Shown one piece after another: positions 44,776 to 56,840 of a DNA stretch of 64,000 nt; the first letter of the stretch is position 1; each line of letters starts with the position of its first letter. Origin of the DNA: Trichostrongylus colubriformis (lineage: Eukaryota > Nematoda > Chromadorea > Rhabditida > Trichostrongylidae); contig OZ022256.1 of the NCBI GenBank assembly GCA_963978905.1, positions 45,618,001 to 45,682,000 on the forward strand, in the 5' to 3' direction. Below the pieces are notes generated by a model. That model was not told the DNA's origin and made no database searches. It saw only the letters and a program-made list of their open reading frames with translations. A program made the position numbers and the translations under genes.

Positions 44776-47656
44776 GTGGTCCCTTTCTTACACGCCTTCT
44801 TTGCCACACGGGTGAATAGTTACTAAGGTTAGTGCAGTTGAATAACAGTATAGGGATAACCTCTGAGTTTATTACGAATACACCTGCTGATATTGAAGTT
44901 ATTGGAAAGACCTATCGGATGGGTTATAGAGACGACGGGGACATTGAGCAGAGGCAGACTGAAGACCAATCCAACTCCGATCTTGCGGGCTCTCCTTATG
45001 TACGGTGGCAGATTCTTCGAACACACCAAGATTGTCAACATATAGCAGCCGTACTGATTGATAGCGTAGCTGTAAAAATAGCTGTGAATTAAGACACTAG
45101 AAAAGGGCGAGTTATCGTTCACTCCCTATTATTTTTCTACTCTGCTTTGAAAGATTACCTCGAGCAATCGGAGTGCAGGCTAACGGTATGTTATATACAT
45201 AAAACGAAAAATTTCTTGATCGATTCGAAAAGGACTATCGTCAAGCTCATCGATTCTTTGTATGTGTGGTGTTGTCTTGCGATTCACTAATATATAATAG
45301 CAAGCTTGCTTTTGCGAGAGTGGTATCACCTACTGTTTAGACAGCTTCCGATGACATGCTTGGTGTTTCCGGTATTTCTATGGTTTACATCCCTTAGCCT
45401 AATTTATTGACCGCTTGATCTCCCTCACGAATGCACACTTCCCTATAGGCGAATCAGTCGAGAAAAGTTCGAAAAAACTTCGAACGCTCCACTTCAATTG
45501 TCGTAACTTCCCTCGAACATCACTTTGAGTGCCCGTCTCCGGCTCGGTATCTACTAAGATGCCGCTTTCTAACAACTACTTGAAACCATATCATATCTCG
45601 GAAAAGCAAGAATGTGAAGTCAGTCGAGGATTTTTTTCCGTTGATGTGACGGACTTTCAAACGATTCTTTTGAAAAAAGATCCATTGTGCTTGAAATGCC
45701 TTCAGTACACATCCTTGTTCTAGAGAGACTGACGACAGGGCCACTAGTCTTGGCCGTATTTGCTGCAAGGTTCGTGATACATAGACATTTCATTCACCTT
45801 CTTAGCAAATACAAACGCTTTTCTGGTTCATATAGTGACCCTCTGGCACCAGTTTAAGAGCTTGCACTCGTCGTAAGATATGAAAGAAACCCATATCAGC
45901 TACGTTTTCATATTCGCCTTTCAGAGAGCGCCTTTCGCGGCTAATCGGTAAATGTCGGAGGTCTCTTTGTATGTGATTTCGGTGTCCGCAGACCAACGGA
46001 GGGCGAAAAGCGTTGGCCGCCCCAGTGTGGGAGGGGCCATGCATTTTTCGATAATCTATCAGAATAACAGATCACTAGTCCGCGGTCGTCCTGGAATTGT
46101 AAATTGTGAACAAGGTATCTCGTCTCGCACCAGTGCATTGGTTATGCGCTTTTGATTACAGAACTTGACACCTCGTCCACAGTCCAATTCCAAGAAGACC
46201 AAGGAAACTTCCTTTGGCTTTGTTCATCTTTTGCGATGTCCTCACGCTCTCCTCTACAATATAGTCTTGAGCACTTATCTTAGGTTTAATTCAACATTAG
46301 TTTCTGAATTAAAAATTAGTTTTAGGCTTGAACTCACCTAGTCGGGTTCACATCTCCTCTTTACACTTTGGACCCTCAGCCTACGAAATTCTATTGATCA
46401 CTACCTACCTTCACGTTTACGACCCTCTCTCAATGGATCAAATATGGAGGAATCCTCGGCGGAGGCTTGAAGCTGCCCATGACGGTTCTCAGCTATGAGC
46501 AAGTAACACCTTTTTCTGCGTTGAACTCGACCGTTTTCTCAGATCTTTGTGTGAAAAATATTCTATATGCAACCGTGTGGTTCACTCGAAAGATGGCGCA
46601 GTCACGTGCCTTTCGTAGCAACTTTTATGGTCTAATACAAACTGAGCTGACGTAAGAAGGGGCAAAGGAGCTTGACATCAAGCAACACCGTGTGCAGAAA
46701 GTTAATTGGAAGTCGCACATGTTGCTTCATGAGTGAATATCAAATAAATTTTGTATACGAGTAGTTAGCAAATAAATTTTGTAGAAAGATTCATATGGTT
46801 CCAGTAATCAGTTGTCAATACGCAGTCTCTCTTCACTAGCATATGACGATTTCACTTGTCCTTTAATGCGTTTGCGAGCCACATGTTATCTGTAGTATGG
46901 CCTCAGCTGAGTCTTCATTCTTTGATGGAAAGTAGAAGATCATCTCATTGCCTAGCTTTGATAAGCATTGCATCAGTTCGAGCTTAAGAGCTGAATAAAA
47001 GGAGGTGACATGCATGTGCAGCGTCTGCAACTTCACTCTTCTGAGCTGTTGGTTTCTGTGATCACTCGCGTCTTCTGATGTGCCTCGAATGCTTGGGCGT
47101 TGTTAATAAGTGTTCATACCAACAGCGTAATTCAAGCGTCGTCGAAAAGACGATGGGACCAGTGAAAATAGTGCAAAGCTTCAAACACAACATCCACCAT
47201 CTTTCCGCAGGAAGTAGTCCGAAATGACTACTTCCATGGATCAGCCGATGTCTCGTCAAATCGTAGCGGGGCCAAAATTACTCACAACAAGAACCTCTGA
47301 CGACCAACGGGAGGATAGGAACTTTTGATTGTGAGCTTGTGAGCCGCGAAGGATCAGCTTTGTTGAAGGAACCATCGAAATTAGTTAGAGTGCAGACTGA
47401 GAGCAAACTTCACTCGTGGCTACTGCTTTGCATTTAATTTGATCTATATTTTATGGGCTGATCATGCTATGAATTCGCTGGTTTTTCGATAGGCTTTTGT
47501 TTTGTGATTTCTCACTTTTACACAGTTTACAACAGACAGCTTATGGAAAGATTTCGTCGGCGCTTGGAAGGATCAGCGCTTCATAGTTTGGGCGGATTTA
47601 ATAAAAACGGATGTGGGACAGCACAGCTTCTCGAGATGGTTTCAAAAAATACTTAC

Positions 47657-47762
47657 CACGAACAAATGCATTCTCCTCCGCACTCGTTATGGACGCTAAA
47701 TGCGCACCTTCTTTGTTGCAAAGCTTTTCTGCCTCTTTCCATGGTTGTTCGTTTCGAAATGC
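47657..47762 (-). pseudogene. C-type lectin domain exon (B' copy)
   Basis: Mirrored copy of the 106-nt exon at 32010-32115 with the same WKEAEKLC and HLASITSAEEN motifs, GTAAGT donor and TACTCAG acceptor. The next exon downstream on the minus strand is replaced by the end of the vigilin cassette at 45071. It is therefore a remnant like its twin. Confidence 0.7.
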
Positions 47763-48727
47763 CTGAGTAATGGATGTTGAGCACTAGACATCATTGCAAA
47801 TGAAGCGATTTGAAGTACATAGAGTATTCATTAGCCATACCTAATTTCGCTTTTTGAATATCGCTAACTTTGAAACTGGTAAATGTCCTGGGTCGTTCAC
47901 TGCTTTTTGAATCTTGCAATAGGGGCAGCTACCTTTATCAGATCATATAAATTTTTTTAGCTTTTGGCATGTTTTATGAAATGGTATAAGCGGCTGGCTG
48001 CAACGTTATTCTCTCCAAAGGTAGTACCAGTTTAGTCATAAAGGCACACTCGAGGGTTGCAGCCCGTCGTTACTAAGATAATGCAGCTTATTCTGCGGGC
48101 AGATGCATAGTTCGACTCGGAACCACATAAGCACTTCCATTAATGAGGCGTAAGTAAGAGTTTCTGGAGCATGCAGAGCCAAAGAAGCCAGCACGACGTC
48201 ACCGTGAAGCGCTGGCATGTCCAATCTGAATTATTGCTGGCAGTGACGAAGGCAACTATGGCAACAACATGGGAACACACCCAATTTTCAGCCAGAGTTT
48301 TCATTCTTCACGAGGGGTCAGATAAACGTTGTACTGCACGCGTTAAGGAAGAACGCAATCGTGATTCCGAAGTATGGTGGGCCCACCACCCGTGCGTTAG
48401 AAAGGAGCTGTTTCTGAACGGTTGTGATGTAAAACAGTGTTGGAATTTAGGCTTCAGGCAAGTTTTGTTCAACTGTTGCACCATGGTCAGGTTTTAGAAC
48501 ATTTCCAAACTCGAAGGTGCACGCAGCGAGAGTTGCGGTCACTATTTCACCTTTCATGCCCATCGCATTTTTCTTGATCCGGAGAACCATTGCAGAAAGC
48601 ATTTTCACAAGCTTCATCAATGCGTAGATTCAACTCCATCCACTGGTGTACAGGGGAAGATTACCTCCTTTTCAGGACAGATCTCAGTCAGGTCTCAGTC
48701 ACAAGAAACTCTCTAGAAATTAAAATA

Positions 48728-49587
48728 TTAGTTTGTCGGGACAGTTTTTTCGTTCCTTGAAGCGAGTCATTTCATCACTTCATTACAAAACACAGAGCAT
48801 ACTAAGAAACAAGGTGAACCATCTTGTTCTACCAATGTTCGCAACCTTTTAGGCAAGTTTGCTATGCCATCCGCATAGAACGGATCAGGCTTTCATTTAA
48901 AAAAGATGAACAACCACCGTTCCATGTCATCTTCATTATCGAAGGTTTTTCCTTGAATGGCGCTAGATGGGTAAAGGAAAAGTTGATAATCCGATGGAGC
49001 AAATCAGGGCTATCAGATGGACGGGCAGCGCTTTCCATTCAAGCGCGAGAATTTTTTGGCAAGTCACCTTTTGAATATGTGGGCGACCATTATCGTGCAA
49101 GAAACGCATCGTGTCATGGTTTCGACGTTTCTCTGTGATTTTCGCGGCCAGTCTATCCAGCTCCTCACAGTGTAGGTCTGCTGTTAGTATAGTGTTGCGA
49201 GCCAGTACTCGCAATCGTTCGCTGTCGACTTCCGATGGGCGTCCAGATCGGTCAGAATCTTTGACACTGTGGTTGCTTTCTCAAAGACATTTGAACCAAA
49301 GTTGTGCCACAAGTTCAGACATTAAACCCTCCTCAAATGCAGCAATTATACGACGACTGTATTCGGTTGCTGAGAAGCCATATTTGAAATCATACAGTAG
49401 AAGTCTTCGGAGTACTCTTTGATTTATTTATTTCGCCGAAAAAGGTTATCCGGGAGATGAAAGACAATGATACCTATAGATGCGTGTGAACTTGTACTAA
49501 ATGTATATGTACGGAAGAAATTGCTAGAAAGCAGTTCGGCGGGAAAAAAACTTTTTTAAAAAACGAAAGAACTTTCCCGACAGCTAA
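48728..49587 (-). mobile_element. Mariner-like element with central deletion (B' copy)
   Basis: Mirrored copy of 30182-31045, with TA on both sides (48726-48727 and 49588-49589). The end at 49587 reads TTAGCTGTCGGGAAAGTTC inward, closer to a regular mariner repeat than the B copy. The transposase remnant includes LHDNGRPHIQKV, so the usual alanine of NARPH is changed here; it was already non-functional because of the central deletion. Confidence 0.88.
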
Positions 49588-49912
49588 TAGCTTGGGTAAA
49601 GGAACTATTTTGCCTATCATATAGGGGTGACCTTTCGCCTGACAACGTCACGGTTTCAAGCGTGACCTTTTGCCTGACAACGTCACGGTTTCAAGCATGC
49701 TGAGAAGTTATCACGAGGACACTGCTTCGAAACTACAATGTTGAAAAGGCCACAGCGAATCTCATGCCCTCTGAATTCATCATTAATGTGCAGTCACTAC
49801 AAACAGGCATCTACTAATTTTTTGTTTAGTCTACAATAATGTGTTTGTTCCGAGATAGCTGCATCCAAAATTGGTGCACGTGAAGAGCGAGAATTTTCGT
49901 AGCTACCAAATA

Positions 49913-50594
49913 TTAGGTCTATGCAGAATAAATGGCCAAAACGGACTACTTTTTTCAAATGCCATAACTTCGCTCAGACACAACTTTATTTGTCGAAATA
50001 AAAACCATTCGAATCTACTCAACCTAGCCAACGATCTGGTAAAGAAAATATGCCATCATGAACAAATTCAGGATTGCGAAAATTAATGAAGTCAACGATG
50101 GCATTTTCAACATGCATCGTTTCGGCGAACTCCTTCTGACCCAGTTTTGCATCGAGAACCGGGAAAAAGTGGTAATTCGTCAAAGATAGGTCTGAAGAAT
50201 AAGGGGGTGAGGGAGAGTCTCGATCAGTTTCTGCCGGGTGACTTGCGAACTGTGGGGTTTTGCGTTGTTTTGCGCACCCAGTAAAAAAATGATGTAGTTA
50301 ATTATCGAGCCTCTCCCTCACCCCCCTTATTCCCCAGACCTTTTTCTGACGGATTACCACTTTTTCTGGGTTCCCGATGCAAACCTGCGGCAGAAAAAGT
50401 ATGCACGATAAAAATGCCATTCTTGACTTTATTGATTCTCGCAATCCAGAATTTGATCGTGATGGTATATTTTACTTACCAGATCGTTGGCAAAATTCTG
50501 TAGATTCGAATGGTTTTTATTTCGACAAATAAAGTTGTGACGGAGCGAAGTTATGGCCAATTACGTTTCGGCCATTTATTCTGCATAGACCTAA
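49913..50594. mobile_element. Palindromic mariner with two 3' ends (B' copy)
   Basis: Mirrored copy of 29171-29856, with TA on both sides. The plus-strand half (about 50420-50530) reads DSRNPEFDRDGIFYLPDRW then VDSNGFYFDK and stop, a clear mariner C-terminus. The other half carries the same end on the minus strand. The poly-G tract of the B copy is only six bases long here. Confidence 0.88.
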
Positions 50595-51147
50595 TAGTCA
50601 ACTGTTTCCACTAGTATTCACAGGAAAATTGAAGAATTGTAGCCCTTCGTCCGCGCTATTCAGCCGGTAGATGGTTATTCTGCCATCTTGGAATGATACC
50701 GTAAATGTTTTCAATATATACACAGCATTAATACTGGCTCGTAGATTACTGTATTGCTAATGAAATAAATTTTCCAATGTAGACTCTCACTAGTTGGCAT
50801 ACAAAGTTTTATGCCCCGGAACGAAAAGGGGGGATGTTAATCGACTTCATCAGAGAATTGCTACAGGACTCTATCAAATACTGTAATTTGAACAACAGGT
50901 TTAGGCCACGAAGAAACTCATACGAAAAGGGAGGAAGGTTAATTCTGCAGAAAATTTTCGATCGGTTTAATGGAGCAGCCTATTCATCGATTTCCTCGAA
51001 GTTCCTAGCTATTGCATCACGCTTGGATTTGCTACTATTTCATTTACTCAGCTAGGGCTTGTTCAATGAAGGGGTTTTAGATCATTAAGAAAGCGACAAA
51101 TTTTTTGTACTATCTTCCTTACCACTTCCCGCTTGGAAAAGATAACT

Positions 51148-51363
51148 TTAAAGCACAGTAATAGCTGTCACCTTGTAGGCTCGTCCGTATTTGCCAAAAA
51201 TTGCCCAGCCGTCTTGATATGTCATATTGAAAGACGTTGTGCAAGAGTAGTAGGCAGTACCGGGCTTCATCTGGCATGAGGTTTCAAAACCAGGAAGACT
51301 ATCAGAAGTAAGCATATGCACTGTGGAGAGTGCAGTCACCAAAAAGCGGATTGTCATTTCCAC
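51148..51363 (-). CDS. Possible small secreted protein, 71 aa (B' copy)
   Basis: Encodes the same 71 residues as 28406-28621 with no base difference in the frame, while an upstream frame differs at two residues. Signal-like N-terminus, two cysteines and one NMT site as in the twin. Function is unknown. Identity over about 215 bp is suggestive but not proof of selection, because the arms are similar overall. Confidence 0.3.
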   Translation of the reverse strand: MEMTIRFLVTALSTVHMLTSDSLPGFETSCQMKPGTAYYSCTTSFNMTYQDGWAIFGKYGRAYKVTAITVL

Positions 51364-51714
51364 CTAGAAGATTGACTAAGTCTATCGTAGAAATAAAAAG
51401 AAACAGTCTAAGTCCATCGTAGAGATAACAAATCAAAGATATGTAGCAGAGTGAAAACACCGGTCGAACCATTCTTTGAAGGCGCCACACGTTCTACTTT
51501 CTTTTGAAATGATAACGGTAATTGAATGTAATCGCGGTAATACACAATGACTTTCAGGGAAAACTAGTTCGGTTCTAATCCACAGGCAGAACCTCTCATG
51601 GTCAAACATTGATTCATTTTAGTGCACTAGGCAATTATATGCAATTCCACAGTAAGAGGTAAAGTATGAGATGCAAGATAAAATTTTTGACGCTGATCGG
51701 TCCTTTTCAAGGAT

Positions 51715-52115
51715 GAGCCACGCGTTCTAGCTGTCGCAGATCGCCGCGACGATGGCTTCGGGGGCACCGCGCTCCCCGGTCCGTCCGCGCTGCGGCGCCG
51801 CTTGTCGCGTCAAGCGACATGCGGCGTCCCCGCCCTCTGTGGTCGAAGCCGGTATATGAGATCGGCTGCCGACTGCCAGTCGGTTTTCACCGGGCAACGC
51901 CATGATGCTGCTCGGTATCTGGGGTGCGGTGCACCTTGGCTGCCGAGTAGTGGAGCGCTGGCACAAAGTTAACCGGTGTCTGCCCCTGCTCCCCGACTGG
52001 GAGCAGCCGCGGTTGGATTCCCATGGGAGACGCCGTCAGCCACAAGGCTACGTGATATCAGCCGGATGGGGCTCTAATACGTCAGCCGACTGTCGGCAGT
52101 CGCCCAAGCGAAGGT
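51715..52115. repeat. GC-rich island of unknown origin (B' copy)
   Basis: Mirrored copy of 27660-28075 with the same GC-rich composition and open frames on both strands. Small differences (for example GGD for GGK in one frame) show no sign of coding constraint that I can judge. Confidence 0.5.
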
Positions 52116-52225
52116 GACTTCGGGAGTCAGGTATGATACGGTATATTGTCGTTATTGCGTGATAAATGTGTGTTGTATATTTCTGTTATGTAATTTACAT
52201 GTTATTCATGTGTTATATATCCAAG

Positions 52226-52298
52226 CCCATTTTGCACAACATGCCATGAATCGCCCACACTACTGCGCGCTATTCATGGTGATGTTGTGCAAAATGGG
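52226..52298. repeat. Conserved hairpin (B' copy)
   Basis: CCCATTTTGCACAACAT pairs with ATGTTGTGCAAAATGGG. Here the stem is perfect; relative to the B copy one base is changed so that pairing is complete. Confidence 0.75.
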
Positions 52299-52999
52299 TT
52301 TGATCGGCACGACCACAGTTGTGTATAGAGTTGAGTGGAAATTTCCTTTCCTCTGCTTTCAGCTGAGTGTTCATCTGGATAGAAGAAGAGAAGATGGTGA
52401 TGAAAAAGCATTTCGGTGTTATTATACTTCAGTCGCTTTGCATCGAACCCGTTTTGCACGTCATCGACACGATCGCGCGCAGTGGTGTGCGCGAGCCAAC
52501 TGGTTTAAGTCATCATTGGGAGTTTGAATAGTTTGGACATCGATAGTTTTGCATTCGATTGCATCGACTGGTAACAAATTGTTCACTTGCTGAGCATCTA
52601 ATTCCAAACTTTAATGGTAGATCCATATCCCGATTATCGACGTTTATCGTTTTCGTGAACATGTTTCCCTATTTGGAATTTCACATAGTCTAGCGTCGAT
52701 ACCCAGTGTTGCCAGTACCGCATTAGAAAATGATTTCGAGTGAAACGCTTGCTTTGCTGTCACAAATATAGGTGTATCATGATTATCAATATAGATCGCA
52801 GTATCGAAAGAAATGCACCATTTTTTGGAACGCTAGGATTCAGCGGTCGATAAATCGGTCAGTGATATTAGAACATATACAAAATGTGTTTAGTCAATGG
52901 CACTGAGCATCAGATGCTTTTGCTAAAGCGATCGTATAGTAGTATCGAGCGATGTGAAGGATTTCATCCTCTCCGATTTCTAACGGTACTTATCAGCCA

Positions 53000-53490
53000 C
53001 CGTAAGCCGTTATCACTGAGGCCCTTTACCCAACAGTACCATTGAGGTCCCGCACCTAACAATACCTGCCAATGTTAACATTCCACTGTTAGCCGCAAAA
53101 GCGTACCGGCCTTGATGACATTTTCCTTCTCACGCTCCTAATCGAATCTTATCAACCATTATCAGTTTGGATCACCCACTATTAATGTCCCCGTCCCACT
53201 CTGCTAAACACCCATGAGTGTCAGCGCTCTTGGATCAACGCGAAGGGCGAAACGAATCTGACGACATTTGCTTTCTCATGCTCCTTATCAAATCTTAACA
53301 ACCATTTTCAGTTTGGTTCAGCCACAATCAAAGTCCCCGTCCCAATCTGCACAGCACCTGTGAATATGAACGCTCTAGGACCAATGCGAAAAGCAAAACG
53401 TATTTGGCGACTCTAGCCTTTTTACGCTCCTTATCGAATCTTATCAACCGTTATCAGGCTGGATCACCGACCATCAAGGTCCCGTCCCAT
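53000..53490 (+). repeat. 145-bp minisatellite (B' copy)
   Basis: Mirrored array of 26270-26790 with CTTATCAACC.TTATCA cores and GTCCC-type unit starts, now in the same orientation as the block A arrays. Confidence 0.8.
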
Positions 53491-53509
53491 TCCGCAAAAT
53501 ATTACCATT

Positions 53510-54390
53510 ACAGAATATCCAGAAGACCAGATAACCCACTGGGATAATCTGCGGTGATGAATACTGTTCAACCAAGTTGAGCAACCACGGACAATCAGTC
53601 AAGAATTTCTCAAGAGGAGCGAGATGAATGTCATGTAAATTTGAAAGTCGCTACCGGTGCAGAGGAATTTTGAGGAATACAACAAAAAGCTCAAGAAGCC
53701 GTAGACAAGAAAATTCGGGATGACCCTATTCGACCATAGACGCAGAGAAGACGGCTACTATATTCGTCTCCCGTGGAAGGAGCACCACTTAGTACAACTG
53801 AACAATAAAGCATTGGCATACAAGTGCCTCAATAACGTATGAACGTATCTCAAAAATTACGAGTAACTGCCAGATCAATACCATAACACCTTCTATCAAT
53901 TAGTCAAGAACAGCTTGGAGAGGCGGTGGGAGCAACAGAAACATAGACACCACTTCGAGGCAACGGCCGTACTAGCCATTGCCGACAAGAGGATCGACAA
54001 ACTGAAAAAAAATCATGGACGAAACCAAATATGAGATAGCTGAAGCCGAAAAGTGCGGAAAGAAGAGAAAAAGGCACGCCGTGGAAAGAGGGTCCTCTCC
54101 TTCGGGATCCAGACTCACCCGCAGAACCCCCGGGATGTGGCGATTCAATGACAAGCAGAGTCATGGCAGATCCTCCGCCAAAAGCGAATCTACAATGAAT
54201 CGGAAGAAATATCGGTAAAAGTCAAGGTCGTTTCTGGCGGAGAATATCTGATACAGCTGATCCATGAATGTGCCGATAGGAAGGACGAACAAGAGGAAGA
54301 ACACGAGAAGGAGATACCGAAGACTTACAAGAAAACAAAGATGCACGTGCTGAAGCAAGAGCAGCAACACAGCAGCAACACTTCATGAAA
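53510..54390 (+). mobile_element. BEL/Pao-like fragment plus charged ORF relic (B')
   Basis: The plus strand reads, across shifted frames, REDGYYIRLPWKEHHL and LNNKALAYKCLNNV (about 53720-53840), then NYE and LLPDQYHNTF-like words, recalling a BEL/Pao polyprotein. It continues into ADKRIDKLKK and a lysine/glutamate-rich tail ending KTKMHVLKQEQQ near 54370. Several stops break it. The first half is a tentative BEL/Pao call; the charged tail is unrecognised. Confidence 0.45.
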
Positions 54391-55710
54391 GACATAACAA
54401 TTTATTAAAAACTCAAAAGCTTTTTCTGCCCTGTACCACCGCCAATATTTCACGACATGACGTCGTAACCGGTTCCGCCTATTCTTCTATGAGTTACTTG
54501 GCCTACGTTAGCGTGAATGCTTCTGCATACCTTGAAATAGATCAAAGAGATTATCTTTGACCCTCTTCTTGAGCTCATGATGGATTCCCATCACGAGGGG
54601 CGTAGCTAAAAATCGCAGAGCTATGGACACATTCCAATTAAAAATTTCTCAAATACAATTTTCAGTTTAACGCTGCCGAATCCTAACATGAGAGATACCA
54701 AAATGATCATGGGTTCATGTTCTCCTCGAGTACAAGGGTATATTCGCTTTTGCCTCGAAAGTCACAATCGAAGTGGAGAGTTTACGACTCCGCAGCGTCG
54801 AGGAGAATCGCCCGCAGTACTTTGAGGTAAAATTTGCGAAAGTCTCGAAAATTGTGTCGAAGGAGAAAAGAAAAAAGAAGGTTTGACACCCACATTCTCC
54901 TTTAGCAGGGCTTCCTACTGGTACCTTTTTCAAATTTATGGAAAATTTTGAAGTAAGTTATAGCAAAAAGACGGAAAAATCATGGGGTTTCCGTTTATTG
55001 GTCGATTCGCCATGAATTAGAAGCGGTGTTGTATTCATATTTTTTTGTTCTACAATTATATTTGTTCTACAATGAGAAATGGTAGGTTTGAATAATTATA
55101 CGTTTACGTAATCTCAGCAGGCATGGCCATCAAGTTCTATAATCACGTTCGTGATAACTGGTTCAAATTTATGATCTGCTCTTCAATGAAATGTTTACTC
55201 TTCTTAGCATGCCATTATAGTAATACTGTAACCCTGGTAACCAACACAAAGTCTATGAGTTTTACAGAAGTTGCAAGGTTTAAAGACCATTCTAAAGACA
55301 GAAGGAGATTGTGAAGAAGGACTGAACCACTGGCGGTCATACATGTGGTAAGCACCTTTTATAGCTCAATGCAATTCACAAATTCAAAGCCACAAATCAT
55401 ACATTTTTATTTAAAAACAAATAATATTACCACACACTCCCGGCCGACAACAATTTGTGAGGCATTTTGTATTTATTTTTATTGTTTTTCTCACAATAAG
55501 CATGAAGCGAATGCATGGTGAACATTTATGAAACAATGGAAATGTGGGGAAACATGAGGCTGTTAAAGTGGGTCACATGGTTGATGTGCATATAGCTGCC
55601 CTTTTTATTTCCACAGAAATGACGACTGCATAATTAGCGAGTTTTGCAAGGTGGATGGATCACTTGCCACATTAGGGAAGTATCGCGAACATTGGTTGTA
55701 CTCGCGTGGC

Positions 55711-55869
55711 TCATTGTTATCAGCGAAACGCAAATCCTAAAAGCGGAGTTACTTAACAATTTAACAACATTGCATTAGCTATGAACAGGATATGTGGCAA
55801 GAGAACGCAGGAAATTAGCTCAACACACCCCGATACTAATTAACAAATTTCGCTTCTCAGCTAAATTTG
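55711..55869. other. Junction between right arm and BEL/Pao relic
   Basis: Short AT-rich stretch with no recognised feature, marking where the inverted-repeat similarity stops. Confidence 0.4.
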
Positions 55870-55939
55870 CTAATTTGAATGAGTCAGGTAGATTCGCTCC
55901 TCAGCAAAATTAGGTGTACCATTTAAAGGGGGATTTGCT

Positions 55940-56238
55940 CTCAGTAGGATACCGCATAAGCTTGGTAGTATTAATGGTCCTTGGTGTATGACGTCATTGA
56001 GACTTAATTGTCCTTTCATTTTCGAGGATGCGTCTAAAACGATCCTTGTTTTGGTTGTTTCACTTGAGGCTTTTATGACCGCTTGATGGGGTATATAGTA
56101 TACTGGGCCGGTACAATCCTGTGCGAGGGGTGCTTCTTCCACGAAGCCTTTGTCGAGCTGCTCACTAATGATTTTACAGTAGTCTCTCCAACATGGCCGA
56201 TGCACCATGTTTTGATTCAGTGGTAGTTTGTCGTACAA
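55940..56238 (-). mobile_element. BEL/Pao retrotransposon reverse transcriptase fragment
   Basis: About 100 codons on the minus strand match the start of a BEL/Pao reverse transcriptase. The order is a YCKIISEQLDKGFVEE helix, then GPVYYIPHQAVIK, then TKTRIVLDASSK, then LSLNDVIHQGP and LPSLCGILLR. In active elements this segment precedes the catalytic YxDD region of Pol. The match stops after LLR and the catalytic part is absent, so it is a truncated relic. No long terminal repeats could be paired. Confidence 0.85.
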
Positions 56239-56720
56239 CTCTTTAGTTTAATTCCTTTATTATACAACATGAGTATACAGAAGCTAATTATTTTACAATA
56301 ATAGCTACCTACAATAGCATTACTTGTTAACATTGTTCGTTGTCGTGTGGATGTGTAAGTTGTGGACAGGTGGCAGGTCCACCGGCGTGTTCGTGTCTTG
56401 TCTTGTGCGGCAAGGCCGCTTGTAGGGCAAAGAGCCTGAACGGAGCGAGAGAGAGAGAGGAGAAGTCAGTAATCGGCAAGAGGGACTGAGTTGACTAAAC
56501 TAAAGTGAACAGAACTGAACAGGACTGAACTGACTTGCTCCTCCCCGAAACGCGGTATTTGTACCCCCAATTGTGGGCGGTACAAACTTTGTGTTAGATG
56601 GCCATAAAAGTGCCTGCTTGACCATTGAACGGTTATTGCGTGTATGCTGGCGTTGTGAAACGCAGGTACCAAGAGGCACCTAGCCGCTTCCTCGTGATCA
56701 TGACTGCAGAGTCATGACAC
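56239..56720. other. Unassigned sequence between retroelement relic and A''
   Basis: Contains a short GA microsatellite near 56446-56460 and GAACTGAAC-type short repeats near 56505-56535. No gene is supported; it could be non-coding retroelement sequence. Confidence 0.4.
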
Positions 56721-56840
56721 CCTGCAGGATAGCTTGTCTGTTATTGATGAATCCTATCATCGGGTTTCCCCTATTTCATTCATTTTTTTCGTTTTTAATT
56801 GCTTGCCAGTCGGATCAGTCGGTGAAAGCCGCTTTCGTTA

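Larger units (their letters stand above)
42966..45071. mobile_element. Cassette with 295-bp inverted ends carrying vigilin sequence
   Basis: 42966-43260 and 44776-45071 are inverted copies starting AGCTACGCTATCAATCAGTA and ending inward with GTGTAAGAAAGG.ACCAC. They enclose about 1.5 kb of KH-domain coding sequence. Each terminal repeat itself holds a coding-looking frame (in the left copy about 75 codons at 42980-43204 on the minus strand, with FITNTPADIEVNGK and TNPTPILRALL). I do not recognise that frame. The right end lies at a lectin splice acceptor in arm B'. This resembles a transposon that has captured a gene fragment, but no transposase or clear target duplication is visible, so other origins such as inversion remain possible. 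Confidence 0.6.
44908..55710 (-). repeat. Right arm (B') of a giant inverted repeat
   Basis: Inverted counterpart of 24073-34789, ending at CTCGCGTGGC. It is gap-free and continuous with the spacer and with A''. It shares with B'' about 20 bp around 54835 that B lacks, so B carries private changes. It includes everything listed for B in mirrored order. About 75 bp near 47427-47500 are unique to this copy among the two arms. Confidence 0.92.

Noticed and set aside
44838..44870. Resemblance of TAGGGATAAC to a homing-endonuclease site
   Set aside because: Only about ten bases match and no endonuclease gene is present; most likely chance.
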